DNA from: Malaya genurostris
Lineage: Eukaryota > Arthropoda > Insecta > Diptera > Culicidae
Reading direction: 5' to 3'
DNA length: 64,000 nucleotides
NCBI RefSeq assembly: GCF_030247185.1
Contig: NC_080571.1
Coordinates: 39,897,502-39,961,501, forward strand
The notes below the pieces were generated by a model. The model did no database searches. It worked only from the letters and a program-made list of their open reading frames with translations, and was not told the DNA's origin. A program made the position numbers and the translations under genes. Positions 12,182 to 22,430 of the stretch are shown here, piece by piece; within the stretch, counting starts at the first letter, position 1; every line of letters begins with the position of its first letter.

Positions 12182-12872
12182 ATGAACTCTTTTTCGAATA
12201 ATCCTTTAGTTGACAGTACAGTACTCGCCAGCTGCCCACGGCGGGATGTAAGACTCGTCATCGGCAACATGAATGCTCAGGTAGGCCGGGAGGCAATGTA
12301 CAGACCCGTGATCGGGCTGGAGAGCCTACACGCGGTAACAAACGACAACGGTCAACGATGCGTAAACTTTGCAGCCTCCCGAGGAATGCCACCTGGAGAT
12401 CATCTGATCAACATACGGAAAATCAAATCGACCACGTTCTTATCGACGGACGATTCTTCTCCGATGTCATCAATGTCCGCACCTACCGCAGTGCCAATAT
12501 TGATTCTGACCACTACCTTGTCGCGGTTTGTATGCGCTCAAAACTATCGACGGTGCACAATACTCGTCGCACAGGAACGCCGGGACTCAATCTCGAGCAG
12601 CTACGAAGCATTCGTACTGCAGAGGAATACGCGCAACAACTGGAGCTAGTGCTACCAACGGAAGAGGCTCTAGAGAAGAAACACTACGCCTCCCACCACG
12701 AATATTGATAGAAGGTGACGATATCGAGGTGGTTGACGAGTTCGTGTATTTGGGCTCACTGGTGACCGCCGATAATGACACCAACAGAGAAATTCATAGA
12801 CGTATTTTGGCAGGGAATCGTGCGTACTTTAGACTCAGAAATGGACCAAGTTATGTGGAGACGTATGCTTGA
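12182..12872 (+). pseudogene. non-LTR retrotransposon fragment: endonuclease end joined to RT tail
   Basis: The first part reads DVRLVIGNMNAQVGREAMY, then, in the next frame, TENQIDHVLIDGRFFSDVINVRTYRSANIDSDHYLV. These are the last third of an apurinic-type endonuclease domain with its IDHV and SDHYLV motifs. From about 12680 the text is PRILIEGDDIEVVDEFVYLGS...EIHRRILAGNRAYF, the segment downstream of the reverse-transcriptase catalytic core in such LINEs. The RT core between is absent and three frames are used, so this is a deleted, dead copy. Confidence 0.8.
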
Positions 12873-12904
12873 TACAGCAAAGGACACCCCAGGCCTATAG
12901 CTGT

Positions 12905-13268
12905 TAGATAAGATAAGTAAGGGACAGTACTCGCATATGTCATGATGGCGCCACGTTACTTTATCAAAAACATCCAGTTTGTCATCTAGACTGAATTGAT
13001 ATTTCTCTTTTACCAACAGAATTGAAATTCATACATAATTGTCTGTAATGTACTGATTTGTATACGTCCATGCGAATTTCATGCAGGATACAGATTTAAT
13101 ACCTATTGCCAAAACAAAATACAGAAACGTTACTTCTTATCCTTTAACAGAATACAAAATCGAACCCATGTTTTGTTACGATATTTACTTGTTTTTGGCC
13201 TGCCGCCACTTAATTTCGAGTGAAAAATACCAACACAATCAAAAGTAGCCTAGATGAATACAAGTTGT
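12905..13268 (-). mobile_element. old copy of the 9-bp-duplication family, distal half
   Basis: The inverse complement matches the right half of the elements at 20599-21315 and 22627-23347. Shared blocks include GTAACGTGGCGCCATCATGAC, GAGTACTGTCCC, ATCCTGCATGAAATTCGCAT, and ATTAAGTGGCGGCAG. The match ends near 13268 inside CTAGATGAATACAAGTTG and resumes at about 14447, so this copy is split by about 1.18 kb of other DNA. Confidence 0.75.
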
Positions 13269-13337
13269 TGTAATGTAAATATTTGCGAGAAATGTTAATT
13301 AATTACAATTTTTACTACATCGACCGGACCATTGCAG

Positions 13338-13640
13338 TGTGATGCAGTTTCCATGTGTTCGACTGGACCGAATGCCTCCTGCCGAATGCTTCAAACAGGC
13401 CGTTGGTCCACCGAAAAACGAGTTCAAAATCGGTATGAAGCTAGAAACACTGGATCCGTGTAATGCGACCTCAACCTGCATCGGTAGTGTTGTGGTAGTT
13501 CTCGGATCTCGACTTCGGCTTCGGTTGGATGGCAGTGATAAAAACGATTTCTGGAGGCTTGTCGATTTGAGATCCCACGACGTTATTAGTTGCTTTTTAT
13601 TTTCAGCCATTGAAATTCTTTGCTAATTTTCTGCACTCAA
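13338..13640 (+). pseudogene. MBT-repeat exon copy resembling Scm (Sex comb on midleg), decayed
   Basis: After an acceptor-like TTGCAG (13332-13337) the DNA encodes VFDWTECL, then, after a frame change, PAECFKQAVGPPKNEFKIGM and later VLGSRLRLRLDGSD, KNDFWRLVDL. In Scm/SCMH1-type Polycomb-group proteins the first MBT repeat reads very similarly (FDW...YL, PAP..CFKQ...PP.NEFK.GMKLE, RLRLRLDGSDNKNDFWRLVDS). MBT repeats bind methylated lysines and support chromatin silencing. Here the DW-to-PAECF link is partly deleted, with a frame change, and no further exon follows, so it is not a working gene. It retains flanking intron-like DNA, so it is a DNA-level copy and not a processed cDNA. A second copy is at 61205-62655. 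Confidence 0.75.
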
Positions 13641-13805
13641 TGTTTTATTTTTCATGGTATTTTTCATTTCATAGATTTATATAAAAATCTGAAATATCTC
13701 CCTTATGACTCCAACCAATATATAAAATAGTATATAATATATAAAATAGTAATACCTAATTTTGATATGAACTGATGAGTAAATATGGTATGAACAGTAC
13801 ATTAC

Positions 13806-13951
13806 ATTTTACCTATGACACACGTAACTTTTACTGGATTATGCATTAAACAGCTTTTAAATGCAAGTCCATTTAAACCTACGTGAAAAGTAGGGTGGAA
13901 AATATTCACATAACTTTTCACGTAACTATAACATGATTATTATTTTGAGTG
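13806..13951 (+). mobile_element. MITE downstream of the MBT exon copy
   Basis: It matches 10429-10575 and the inverted copy at 60632-61010, ending TTATTATTTTGAGTG. In both MBT-exon copies this MITE lies at the same relative position (a few hundred bp 3' of the exon), so it was probably carried along when the gene fragment was duplicated. Confidence 0.65.
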
Positions 13952-13995
13952 TAATCAAAGACATTATATTAACAAGATATCCAGGTCTCACATTT

Positions 13996-14222
13996 CCCGA
14001 ACAAATCATTGGCAACATCCTTTTTTGCGAGCATGTTGCCCCCAGGCGAGCCCGCATCGAATCTTATACATAGAAGTAGGGGAGAAAAATGTCAAATTCG
14101 TGCGCGCGAAAATAGCAGGGTTGCGCACCCATACAATTGACATGATATGTTGAATGTGATGCCGTGCGATGGCGTTGCTAAACTGAAGATTGACTTCGCT
14201 CCAAGCTGACAGGGTCTGGTGT
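13996..14222 (-). repeat. dispersed ~220-bp repeat, copy 1
   Basis: The inverse complement begins CAGACCCTGTCAGCTTGGAG and continues through AACGCCATCGCACGGCATCA, CGCACGAATTTGACATTT and ends near TTGCCAATGATTTGTTCGGG. The same order of blocks is at 19799-19995 (+) and, shortened, at 47518-47670 (+). No terminal inverted repeats or poly-A tail were evident, so its class is unknown. Confidence 0.7.
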
Positions 14223-14446
14223 AATGCAATGATTCTGTACACTAAGAATCGGTTGCGAAGTCTGTTGAAACAAAAAGGCCAAATTCCACAAAAGGAATGT
14301 AATGCCAAGACTTGGCTTACATAGGGTCCGATAATGATCTCTTTAAACTTTCCGTGCGAAAAACTAATTAAAAAGAATAAATATTACAGCTATGTATATG
14401 TGGTTTGCGGTATAACCAATAATCGATTTCACGAATCTGAGAAGTA

Positions 14447-14693
14447 ATTTTTCTGAACAACCTTGAGAAAAATAAATTGCTGCCTTCAAACATCGCCAAA
14501 AAATTGAATACATTATCAACGTAATCCCATAATTTATTGTGACGGTTCATTTTCAAATGAACCTGTATTGACAAACGTTTACATAACTCAAGGGGTCTAC
14601 CAGTAATATATGGTTCGCGCAGTTCAATATAGTTGGAGCCACGAAAACTTATTTTTAGAAGAATTTGCTCATATTTGTCAGTCTGTGCTCAAG
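14447..14693 (-). mobile_element. old copy of the 9-bp-duplication family, proximal half
   Basis: The inverse complement matches the left half of 20599-21315: a tract around ATGAACCGTCACAATAAATT, GATTACGTTGATAAT, then CATTTATTTTTCTCAA-like text. The outer end near 14606-14693 aligns with CGCGCAGTTCAATATA and GTCAGTCTGTG. Together with 12905-13268 it makes one diverged copy. The 75-codon ORF at 14610-14837 overlaps this end and is not treated as a gene. Confidence 0.7.
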
Positions 14694-14872
14694 TGTAAGT
14701 TTATTCCTCAAGAGCTTCCATATTTTCTCCAAGTTAAAATCTCTGAAAATAAAAAAGGCCAGCGAGATCAATTTCCTATTGCTGTCATAGTGAAGTCTCA
14801 AGGGGCGAAAACCGAAAAAATGGAGAATATATTTTGAGAGTAGCCTATCAAAAAACAACGTTCAGATTGCAC

Positions 14873-15100
14873 TACACTGAGGTCTTTTGTTACGCGGGGG
14901 ATACGTACCACGTAACTATGGAAACCTCAAAACTATTTTTTTAAACGTCCAGATCTGGATTTCAAGATTTTTTTTAATCGTCTAGATCTGGTACAATCTC
15001 AAATTTTTTTTGTGAAAATCGTCTTGGAAATCCCCGTAACTTCGGAAATCCGCGTAAAAAAGCCGCGTACAAAGAAACCGCATAAAAAGACCCCAGTGTA
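14873..15100 (+). mobile_element. 228-bp MITE with TACACTG(A/G)GGTCTTTT ends
   Basis: The left end TACACTGAGGTCTTTT is matched inversely by the right end AAAAGACCCCAGTGTA. The terminal TA may be the target duplication. The middle holds two imperfect CAGATCTGG-centred units (about 14950-14998) and CGCGTA-type motifs. No ORF. Tc1/mariner-type by the TA, otherwise unassigned. Confidence 0.7.
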
Positions 15101-16693
15101 CTACTAGACGATGATTTACTGAGATTTTTTTACGATTTATGCTGAAAGACTTGAAAATAATCCTTATTCTGAATATTATCAGAATAATTTGCACTCATTT
15201 ATGCCTCCAGCAACAACTATTACAACGTAAGTATTGCATATGACACACACTTAAATTTTATTGCTGGATCTCGGTAAAAAAAAGCCGAGATTTGCACAGC
15301 CGCGAGATCGGTAATCCTGAAAATAATAATTACTGAGAATCTCGGCAATACCAAATTCATTAACTGTTAATTAGAGCCGAACTTGTCAGCAGAAATTTTG
15401 CTGTTAGTTCGGCAATAGCGATTATGATCGAATAATGAATTGCCGAGTCATCAGTAATCGAACGTAGAAAGGATTTTACTTTATTATTGTATGAAATAAA
15501 TATCACAAAAGCCAAGGTTGGGAAAAGGAGGTGTTTTATTGATGTGCATTCTAATGCAGTATACAAAAAAAAAGCAAAACAAACCTCAAAAGAAAACATC
15601 ACGGTTGAATTTCCAGTGTTCCTTAACGCATCTACCTAGGAATTAGAAGACTTTTGTAAGAATATATGAAAAGCAGAGTTTTTTATTTCACTTATTTTTC
15701 CAAGAAATATAAGAATCTTTTACCTTCATTCAATATATATTATTTTCCCGCTCCACCATCCACCAGACATTAAATGACAAGTGTTTCACCGAGTTTCAGT
15801 AAAAGCTAACACTCTGTTCGAAATCTCGATAAACGGATTTGCTGATTTCGGTATATTTGTTGTTTACTGACCATGTCCATAATAAAAAAAACTCTTCGTG
15901 TGTTGTTTTTATCAGATTTTTTTCGGCAACCATGTTGGTGCAAAAAAAAGAGTGTGGTTAAAAATCTGCGTCAAAAGTTCAGCAATCTTCAAAAATGTAT
16001 TTTTTTTTATGTAGTGCGCAGGCCGCGTTCGATAATAATGCGCGTCGCTGTATTGCTAAATTTTAGTCTGCTGCACGCCTAAATATCAGACCAGTTCAAC
16101 TTTTCTGTTGTCACTATTTCAATAAAATAAATCGTTGTGATAAGCCCAAGTTACTTACTTACTTACGACTTACGACTATGTGGCGCCTTTTCAAAATTAG
16201 CCATATGGAAGAATGGGGAGAACCTAATCGTGAATATCTCGACTTGTATTAATGGCAGCAACATAATTCTTTCACTATTTCATCAAAAATATGATCAGAA
16301 ATTTAGGATAATATTTTGAGCAGTCTGAGATAACTACCAACAACTCAAAAGTTAAGTATCTCAAAATTCGAAAAAATACAGCGGAAAACACTTTAATTCC
16401 GCTTGGGTTTTTTTTCCACGTGTGGCTAACATATTTTACAAATTTCTCATAAAATAAAAAGATAGGGTAGAATGCGTTTAAAACAGAAAAACTCCCAGCA
16501 AATTTAATTTTCCACACATCATTTGGCAACTCTGAATTTTAACGAAACTTTCAATTAAGCACAGCCCTGTTTAAAGCGAGTAGTTTTTTTTCAGTGTCCA
16601 TCTTCCGAACATAATATTATAATGTAAATACTGAACTCGTGTAGAATAATCAAATTAATTTATCAAATTTTCGACTAGAATAAGCCTTACAAT
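15101..16693. repeat. intergenic repeats upstream of SepSecS
   Basis: About 15260-15440 contains several ATCTCGG/CCGAGAT and TTCGGCA palindromic units that look like a hairpin-rich MITE remnant. About 16145-16175 is a short ACTT-type microsatellite. About 16205-16370 resembles 4115-4260. The rest is AT-rich without recognisable genes. The SepSecS promoter must lie in the last few hundred bases, but I see no TATA or initiator that I would defend. Confidence 0.45.
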
Positions 16694-18240
16694 ATGAATG
16701 ATTTCACTCTGAAGTCGATAGCCCCGGATTTAGCTCCGGCCAATTATTTGTTACTGGCGAATAATGCTCGAGTGCATCGCGACAAGCAAATTAAGCTTCT
16801 GTTAGAAAAAGTGAATTTGAAACTTTCAAAACTAGAAAGCGGTTCAATATTCATATAATTTATTTTTCAGAAAAAACTTCCGGACGATGGTTGGGATAAT
16901 ACTACAATTGAATATTTCATCGGTGAGCTTTCTTTGATGGACAGTAACAATTTCCCTAGTCGTTACGGTGTTGGTGAACGAGAGGGTAGAATCGCATGTG
17001 GTAAGTTACCGGTACCTATAAAAATCTAACATTGCATGCTAATAAATGTGAAACGCTTTTAGATATGGTACGCCAAAGACACTACAACTTTGCTCACGGT
17101 ATCGGACGATCTGGCAATCTGACAGAGCCCCAACCGAAAGCCACAGGATCTACGATAATGAGTAATTTAACCAATAGCCTTATGTTAGACTTAATTCACG
17201 AAGTGGGCATACACAGCTGTAAACGGGCAATACTGGTTCCTCTGGCTACGGGCATGGCGGTAATGATGACACTTCTTGCATTGAAGACAAAAAGACCCCA
17301 GGCACAGTACGTGTTATGGTCCAGAATTGATCAAAAGTCTTGCTTTAAAAGTATTCAGACTGCTGGACTGATACCAGTGGTCATTGACACTATTCCAGTG
17401 GAGGAAAACGGTGATGGCATGCTTGGAACTAATCTGAAAGAATTTCAGAAACAAATCGAAATACTTGGAGCAAGCAATATTTGCTGTGTGCTATCGACGA
17501 CAAGCTGTTTTGCACCTAGAACATGTGATAATATCGTAGAATTAGCTAGTTTATGCCAGGGTCATAACATTCCCCATGTAGTCAATAACGCCTATGGGCT
17601 GCAGAGTACCTTCTTAACACACCAGTTGGAACAAGCAGCTCGAACTGGACGGGTGGATGCGTTTATTCAAAGTACCGACAAAAATTTGCTGGTTCCAGTC
17701 GGCGGAGCAGTCATCGCAAGCTTTGATCAAACAGTTGATCTTGTCTCAGAATCATATCCTGGGAGGGCATCGAGTTCGCAAACTCTAGACGTACTTATGA
17801 CCCTATTGTCGCTGGGAAAGAAAGGTTATCGGGCACTAGTTGCGGAGCGGAAAGAGTTACATCAATACCTGTTGGCACAGATGACAACAGTAGCGAAAAC
17901 CTATGCAGAGACGTTGATGTCCGGCAAAAACCCAATATCGCTGGCGTTGACATTGAAAAATTTTGCTTCGAATCCGGACATGATTGGTTCGATGTTACAC
18001 CGGAGAGGTGTTTCCGGTTGTCGAGTAGTGAGAACCGGGAAAGGTTCTAAAACTATTGGAGGCTACACGTTCCAATCGTGGGGTGCACACTCTGACCAAG
18101 CTGGAGAGCCATACCTGACGACAAGTGCTGCGCTTGGTGTGAAACGCGTGGAAATTGACGGGTTCATTGTCAAATTAACGCAAGTGTTGCAGGACCGTAT
18201 CGCTAGCGAAGCATTGGTAGCTCAGACATTGGATGAATAA
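16694..18240 (+). CDS. SepSecS: O-phosphoseryl-tRNA(Sec) selenium transferase (SepSecS), 3 exons
   Basis: This PLP enzyme converts phosphoseryl-tRNA(Sec) to selenocysteinyl-tRNA(Sec) with selenophosphate, the last step of selenocysteine synthesis in eukaryotes. Exons by GT-AG reading: 16694-16810, 16871-17000, 17063-18240, giving 474 residues (family about 480-500). Start MNDFTLKSIAP is the first ATG in frame with the splice pattern. The phosphate-binding stretch GIGRSGNLTEPQPKATGS places Arg98, Ser99 and Gln106 where the human enzyme has R97, S98 and Q105. The PLP lysine is Lys289 in STDKNLLVPVGGA. I see no disabling change. The TAA stop lies within an AATAAA hexamer (18236-18241). The neighbour TRUB2-like gene is convergent, 156 bp away. 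Presence implies that this insect still makes selenoproteins, as mosquitoes do and several other insect groups do not. Confidence 0.95.
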
Positions 18241-18396
18241 ATTTTGTTGAATGATTTATTTGACGTGGTTGATTCTTGACTAAAAAAGGGATCGATTTTA
18301 ACCGCAACAAAACTGCATGTCAAACTTTCACCCGAGGCTCACCAAAAAAGGAACATGCGATGATCACATCGCATACACTTTGCCACCTGAATTGTT

Positions 18397-19562
18397 TTAT
18401 TGATTTTCATCATCGCTGAATTCAATTTCGTTACTATCCTCGCTTAAACCTACTAGTTCCGACTTCATTTGGTTCATTATTTCCGGATGCTGCTTGATTA
18501 GCTGGTTGCTGTGAGCCATGCTACTCAAAAACGACTGCAAATTCCAATCTTTCCGCAGCAGGGAATGCTCCACTTCGAAATGTCCGTGGCGAATACAGCG
18601 AATGCTGACGCAGTGGGCCACCGATTTCAGATTGAGTCCAATCTCGTGAACCAACTGTCCAATGTAAGCTTCGGTTTCATTGATAGCGTGTATTTCTAAG
18701 AAAAGTTTGAGAAAAGTAAAAATCAGCAAAAGATACAAGGCGGAAGTCCCTAGTTTTATTATTTCCCTTACCGAATGTAAAAAACGGTCTTCGAAACTCA
18801 GTCAACCTGATACCGTAGATCATCGGTTGGGTATTGTCCTTAGGACGAATGGTTCCTTTGGCAGCTAGCTCATAAGCTGCTTGTGATTGCATGTCCAGTC
18901 CGCAAAGTTCGAACATCTTTCTCTGATGCGAAGCTTGGAAGGATGCGAGCAGTCGACTAATTTTATCTGATCCGATGTGCTTTACTGTGGCTTTCGCTAT
19001 CACCCTTGAGTCACCAAAATGACTGTCAGTTGCTTTGCCCAGAAAACCTGTTATCCGATAAACTCGTATGGGTCGGTTCCGCTGAATCCGATATGCCAGG
19101 TTGAGCCCTTTATTGATTCCTATTACTGCATAAAGGAATAAATTAGTTACGGGTTATTTATCAGTTTGATTTTAAGATGCTTACACATCACACCGCTTGT
19201 CAATCGTCCGTGGTTGGCACTCATGCGGATTTTTATATCTTCTGTTTGGTAGCGGGGGCCTACCACCAGAACGTTATCAGCGTAATCTTCGGTTCGTCGA
19301 ACCAGAAAGTTTTCATCTGAAGTTGCTTCAATTGTTATCCGTTGCAGTGGAGGTCTTACTTGTAGTTGATTGAGGTCTTAATAGAAAAATGTATTAATCA
19401 AAATAGGAGAAACCTAAAGTTTTGTAATATACCTCTGCATAGATTTCCTATGATCGTGTGTCGAACTTGCTGAACGGTTAGTCCGGCCGGTTTATAAACA
19501 TTCACAATTCCGTTCAAATATTTCCATACCACAGGGGCTTCCTTAACTTTAATTAACGCCAT
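18397..19562 (-). CDS. TRUB2: TRUB2-like tRNA/mitochondrial pseudouridine synthase, 4 exons
   Basis: Exons on the minus strand: 19562-19433, 19376-19185, 19125-18772, 18695-18397, giving 324 residues (human TRUB2 is about 331). Start MALIKVKEAPVVWKYLNGIVNVYKPAGLTVQQV includes the TruB N-terminal KPAG motif. VVGPRYQ, GLNLAYRIQ, RITGFLGKATD, a SHQRKMFEL block, then YELAAKGTIRP and LVHEIGLNLKS follow TRUB2 order. In mammals TRUB2 works in mitochondria on rRNA/mRNA uridines. The segment that should hold the catalytic Asp reads SANHGRLTSGVMLIG, with no Asp where TruB enzymes have GxLDxxAxG, so it may be catalytically inactive or use another residue (inference). The C-terminus is acidic (SEDSNEIEFSDDENQ). 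The TAA stop overlaps an antisense-strand AATAAA (18396-18401). Confidence 0.88.
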
Positions 19563-19798
19563 TTAAAATCATTTATTTGTTATGCGAAAACTTGTTCAGT
19601 GGTAATAAAAAAAAGATCAATGGTATAAATATTATTGTTATCAAATTCAACACATGTTTCGCTAAATATGAACCATGCTGCAGCAAAAAAAAGGTACGGC
19701 TATTATTCAACGAAACTACACCGAAAGAAAAAGCAATTAAAAGTTTCATAAGACTTCACGCAGAGAAAAATATTGTAGGCATAACCAAATTTGAGTTT
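19563..19798. other. upstream region of the TRUB2-like gene
   Basis: Short AT-rich stretch between the TRUB2-like start codon and the dispersed repeat at 19799. No promoter element was identified with confidence. Confidence 0.35.
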
Positions 19799-19995
19799 CA
19801 TCAGACCCTGTCAGCTTGGAGCGAAATCAATATTCAATTCAGCAACGCCATCGCACGGCATCACATTCAACATATTATGTCAATTGTATGTATGCGCAAT
19901 GCTGCAATTTTGGTGCGCACGAATTTGACATTACTCGCCTGAGGGCGCCATGCTCGCAAACAAGAATGTTGCCAATGATTTGTTCGGGAAATGAG
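19799..19995 (+). repeat. dispersed ~220-bp repeat, copy 2
   Basis: Same block order as 13996-14222 (opposite orientation) and 47518-47670: it starts CAGACCCTGTCAGCTTGGAG and ends near TTGTTCGGGAAATG. Its right side abuts the truncated 3' end of the LINE ORF1 at about 20050. Confidence 0.7.
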
Positions 19996-20060
19996 ATAGC
20001 TGAATATCTTTTTTTATTATTTAAAAGATATTGTTTTTCAGGCCTATTTGCATACAAGCT

Positions 20061-21530
20061 TTACGTGGCCGATTTAGAGAGAGAGTTTTTAGAAAAAAAA
20101 ATTTTTGTATTGGATCTCGTTGTCACCCTTTTTCTAGGGGGAGAGAAGCTTCCATTTTCCTCCTGCGAGGATTGAGGGGCAGTTTGTTCGTGGTTCACCT
20201 CGTCATCCATTGCCGTGGTATTGTTGTTGATTTCGTTGCTAGTTGCTGTAGATGCGCCTTGTATATTGTTTGCAGTTGCTGGTTGGTTAGATGGTAAGCT
20301 GTTAATTGCAGCTGGTGTACTTTGTTCTATAGGGGATTCGTTGGATGGTTTCGTTGAAGGGGATGCTTCACTGTTGTTGGTGATTGTCACAGGTGTACTG
20401 GGGTTGCTTGGGATTGAAGTGAAGGAAGCACCGTTGTCCTTTGGTATAGTTGTCTCCTTGTCCGGTTTATCACATGGCTTACCGTAGTGAACAGCTTTTT
20501 GGCAAGATTGACATGTGGCCATCTGATTGTCATAGGTAACAAGTGATTTGCACGGGATTCTTGTATCCTGACCGAATGTCACATAAGAAGGTATAGGCAC
20601 AGACTAACAGACATGACAGTATGAGTAAATTCTTATATAAATAATTTTTCGTGATGCACTAGTTCCACCTATATTGTACTGCGCGAACTATTTACTATCT
20701 GTACACCCCTTGTGTTACGTAAAAGTTTTTTTACTAGTTGGTTTCCCCTCGTTTGTCAACACCGATCAGCTGCTTACAGGGATGCCTGATTTCATCAAAA
20801 TATTTGAAAATGAATCGTCACAATAAATTATTGGATTACGTTGATAATATATTTAACTTTTTCGCGATGTTAGAAGGTAACCATTTATTTTTCTCAACGT
20901 TGCTCATCTAGACTATTTTTGATTGTGTTGGTAATTTTCACCCGAAATTAAGTGGCGGCAGACCAGAAGCAAGTAAACATTGTAACAAAACGGGTTCGAT
21001 TTTGTATTGCGTTGGAGGATGAGAAGTAGGCACATTTATGTATATAGTTTTGGCAATATGTATTAAATCTGTATCCTGCATGAAATTCGCATGGACGTAT
21101 ACAAATCAATACATTACAGGTAATTCTGTATGAATGGCAACTCTGTTGATAAATGAAAAAAATAAACACAGTCTAGATGACAGATAGGATGTTTTTGATA
21201 GGGTAACGTGGCGCCATCATGACACATGTGAGTACTGTCCCAAATAAAGGAATATTCGAAATGACCGTTAAAATGATTGAAGAATCTAATTTGAGTGTCC
21301 TGTCTGTTAGTCTGTGGTATAGGCCTCCTCAAGCGCATACGTATCAAACGTACGCCATTTAGAATACCGGGGAAAAAATTCTTCCACTTTTCTTTTTCAA
21401 TAGAGAGAATCTCTCCGTATTGGGACATGGTTTGGCGAATATAAGGATCGATTACGCTTGAGGGAAGATCATGCACACGCACTTCTTTAGCACTCTCTGG
21501 TTTCTTCTGTCCCGAACGTAAGCGGTTTTG
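20061..21530 (-). pseudogene. LINE ORF1 (gag-like) interrupted by a 717-bp MITE
   Basis: The minus-strand reading upstream of the insertion is KEVRVHDLPSSVIDPYIRQT...GEILSIEKEKWKNFF...RMRLRRPIP. The frame resumes on the other side of the MITE with SYVTFGQDTRIPCKSL...CQSCQKAVHYGKPC and a Ser/Thr/Asn-rich tail. This is the organisation of Jockey-type ORF1 products: an RNA-binding fold followed by a CxxC...H...C knuckle. The insertion (20599-21315) sits in the RRPIP codons and duplicated 9 bp. The tail is cut at about 20061 by other repeat DNA, and no ORF2 follows, so the element is dead. Confidence 0.7.
20599..21315 (+). mobile_element. 717-bp MITE with 15-bp inverted ends and 9-bp target duplication, copy 1
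   Basis: It starts ACAGACTAACAGACA and ends TGTCTGTTAGTCTGT, perfect 15-bp inverted ends. It is flanked by GGTATAGGC at 20590-20598 and 21316-21324. Landmarks: a conserved ATGAATCGTCACAATAAATT tract near 20812, CGAAATTAAGTGGCGGCAGA, and GGTAACGTGGCGCCATCAT. A 9-bp duplication is typical of Mutator-like elements and some Merlin-like elements. No transposase is encoded. It disrupts a LINE ORF1. Confidence 0.88.
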
Positions 21531-22430
21531 GTTTATCGACTGACTTGGATGAGATGTGAAACCGAACTGATAGCTGGATATCTTGTTATAATGATGTCTT
21601 TGTTTTCATTTTGCTACCACCCATTACGTGCGTCCAAAATTTGCGACTTTGCAAATACTGACCATTCCATTACATCATCAGAAAACGGTGGCAAATCTTC
21701 CAGATTTCTGGTTTGCAGTACCTTGAACCAACGACACGACCTGACACTCGTGTTTGAAAACTGTATCACAAATTTAACTACCCCTCAGTAATATGAAATG
21801 TCAAAATGGTTTCGTAGGAAAAATGCCGAAACTGGCGGTTATTAAAATAACTCATTTATTTACGTAAAACAACAATGGCGGTAAACCATTAATTTAAGAT
21901 CAATTACTTATGTTAACTTTAGAACAGTTCAAGATATTTGGACAAATTTTGGAAAATTCTCTTGAGAAGCGAAATGCATTTCCTATAAAGATCCTCATGG
22001 ATAATAATCAAGCTTTTTGTATGATTAAGCAGGGAAATAGCTAAATAAATGTATTGTTTGTTACTAACATAATTTGTTAAGGGTCTATCGAAAATAACTA
22101 ACATTTAATTATGGTGTTTTGAATCGTCATTTTTCCATTGATTCTAACCTTTGTGAGGGTCCTTTTTGTATTACGAGAAAATCATTTTAGTCTCAATTGA
22201 ATGCATAACATATTAAATAAATTTTGCGATACTGCATCAATTTTCGTTTTTAGTTTGCTTGATTATTTTGCAAACACACATGATCCTAAATGCGATTGCC
22301 GACATGTTCTTACAGTCATGAGTGGGTACGTTCTTTTCACTATAATCTCGTAAACATGGATGATTCATCCGATAAGACGATTCTTCATATGGTTGATATG
22401 TTTTAACCTTTTCTGAATCAGTAATCTAAT
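21531..22430. other. repeat DNA between two interrupted ORFs
   Basis: At 21715-21790 there is a repeat block (CGACACGACCTGACACTCG ... TTTAACTACCCCTCAGTAA) that recurs near 24335-24430 (+) and 25484-25552 (-). The rest is AT-rich without a gene. The ORF at 21528-21791 runs antisense to and beyond the LINE ORF1 and is not convincing. Confidence 0.45.

Noticed and set aside
14610..14837. 75-codon ORF MVRAVQYSWSHENL...
   Set aside because: Its first part is the terminal section of an old MITE copy read on the other strand.
20215..20487. Plus-strand ORF at 20215
   Set aside because: Antisense of the Ser/Thr/Asn-rich tail of the LINE ORF1.
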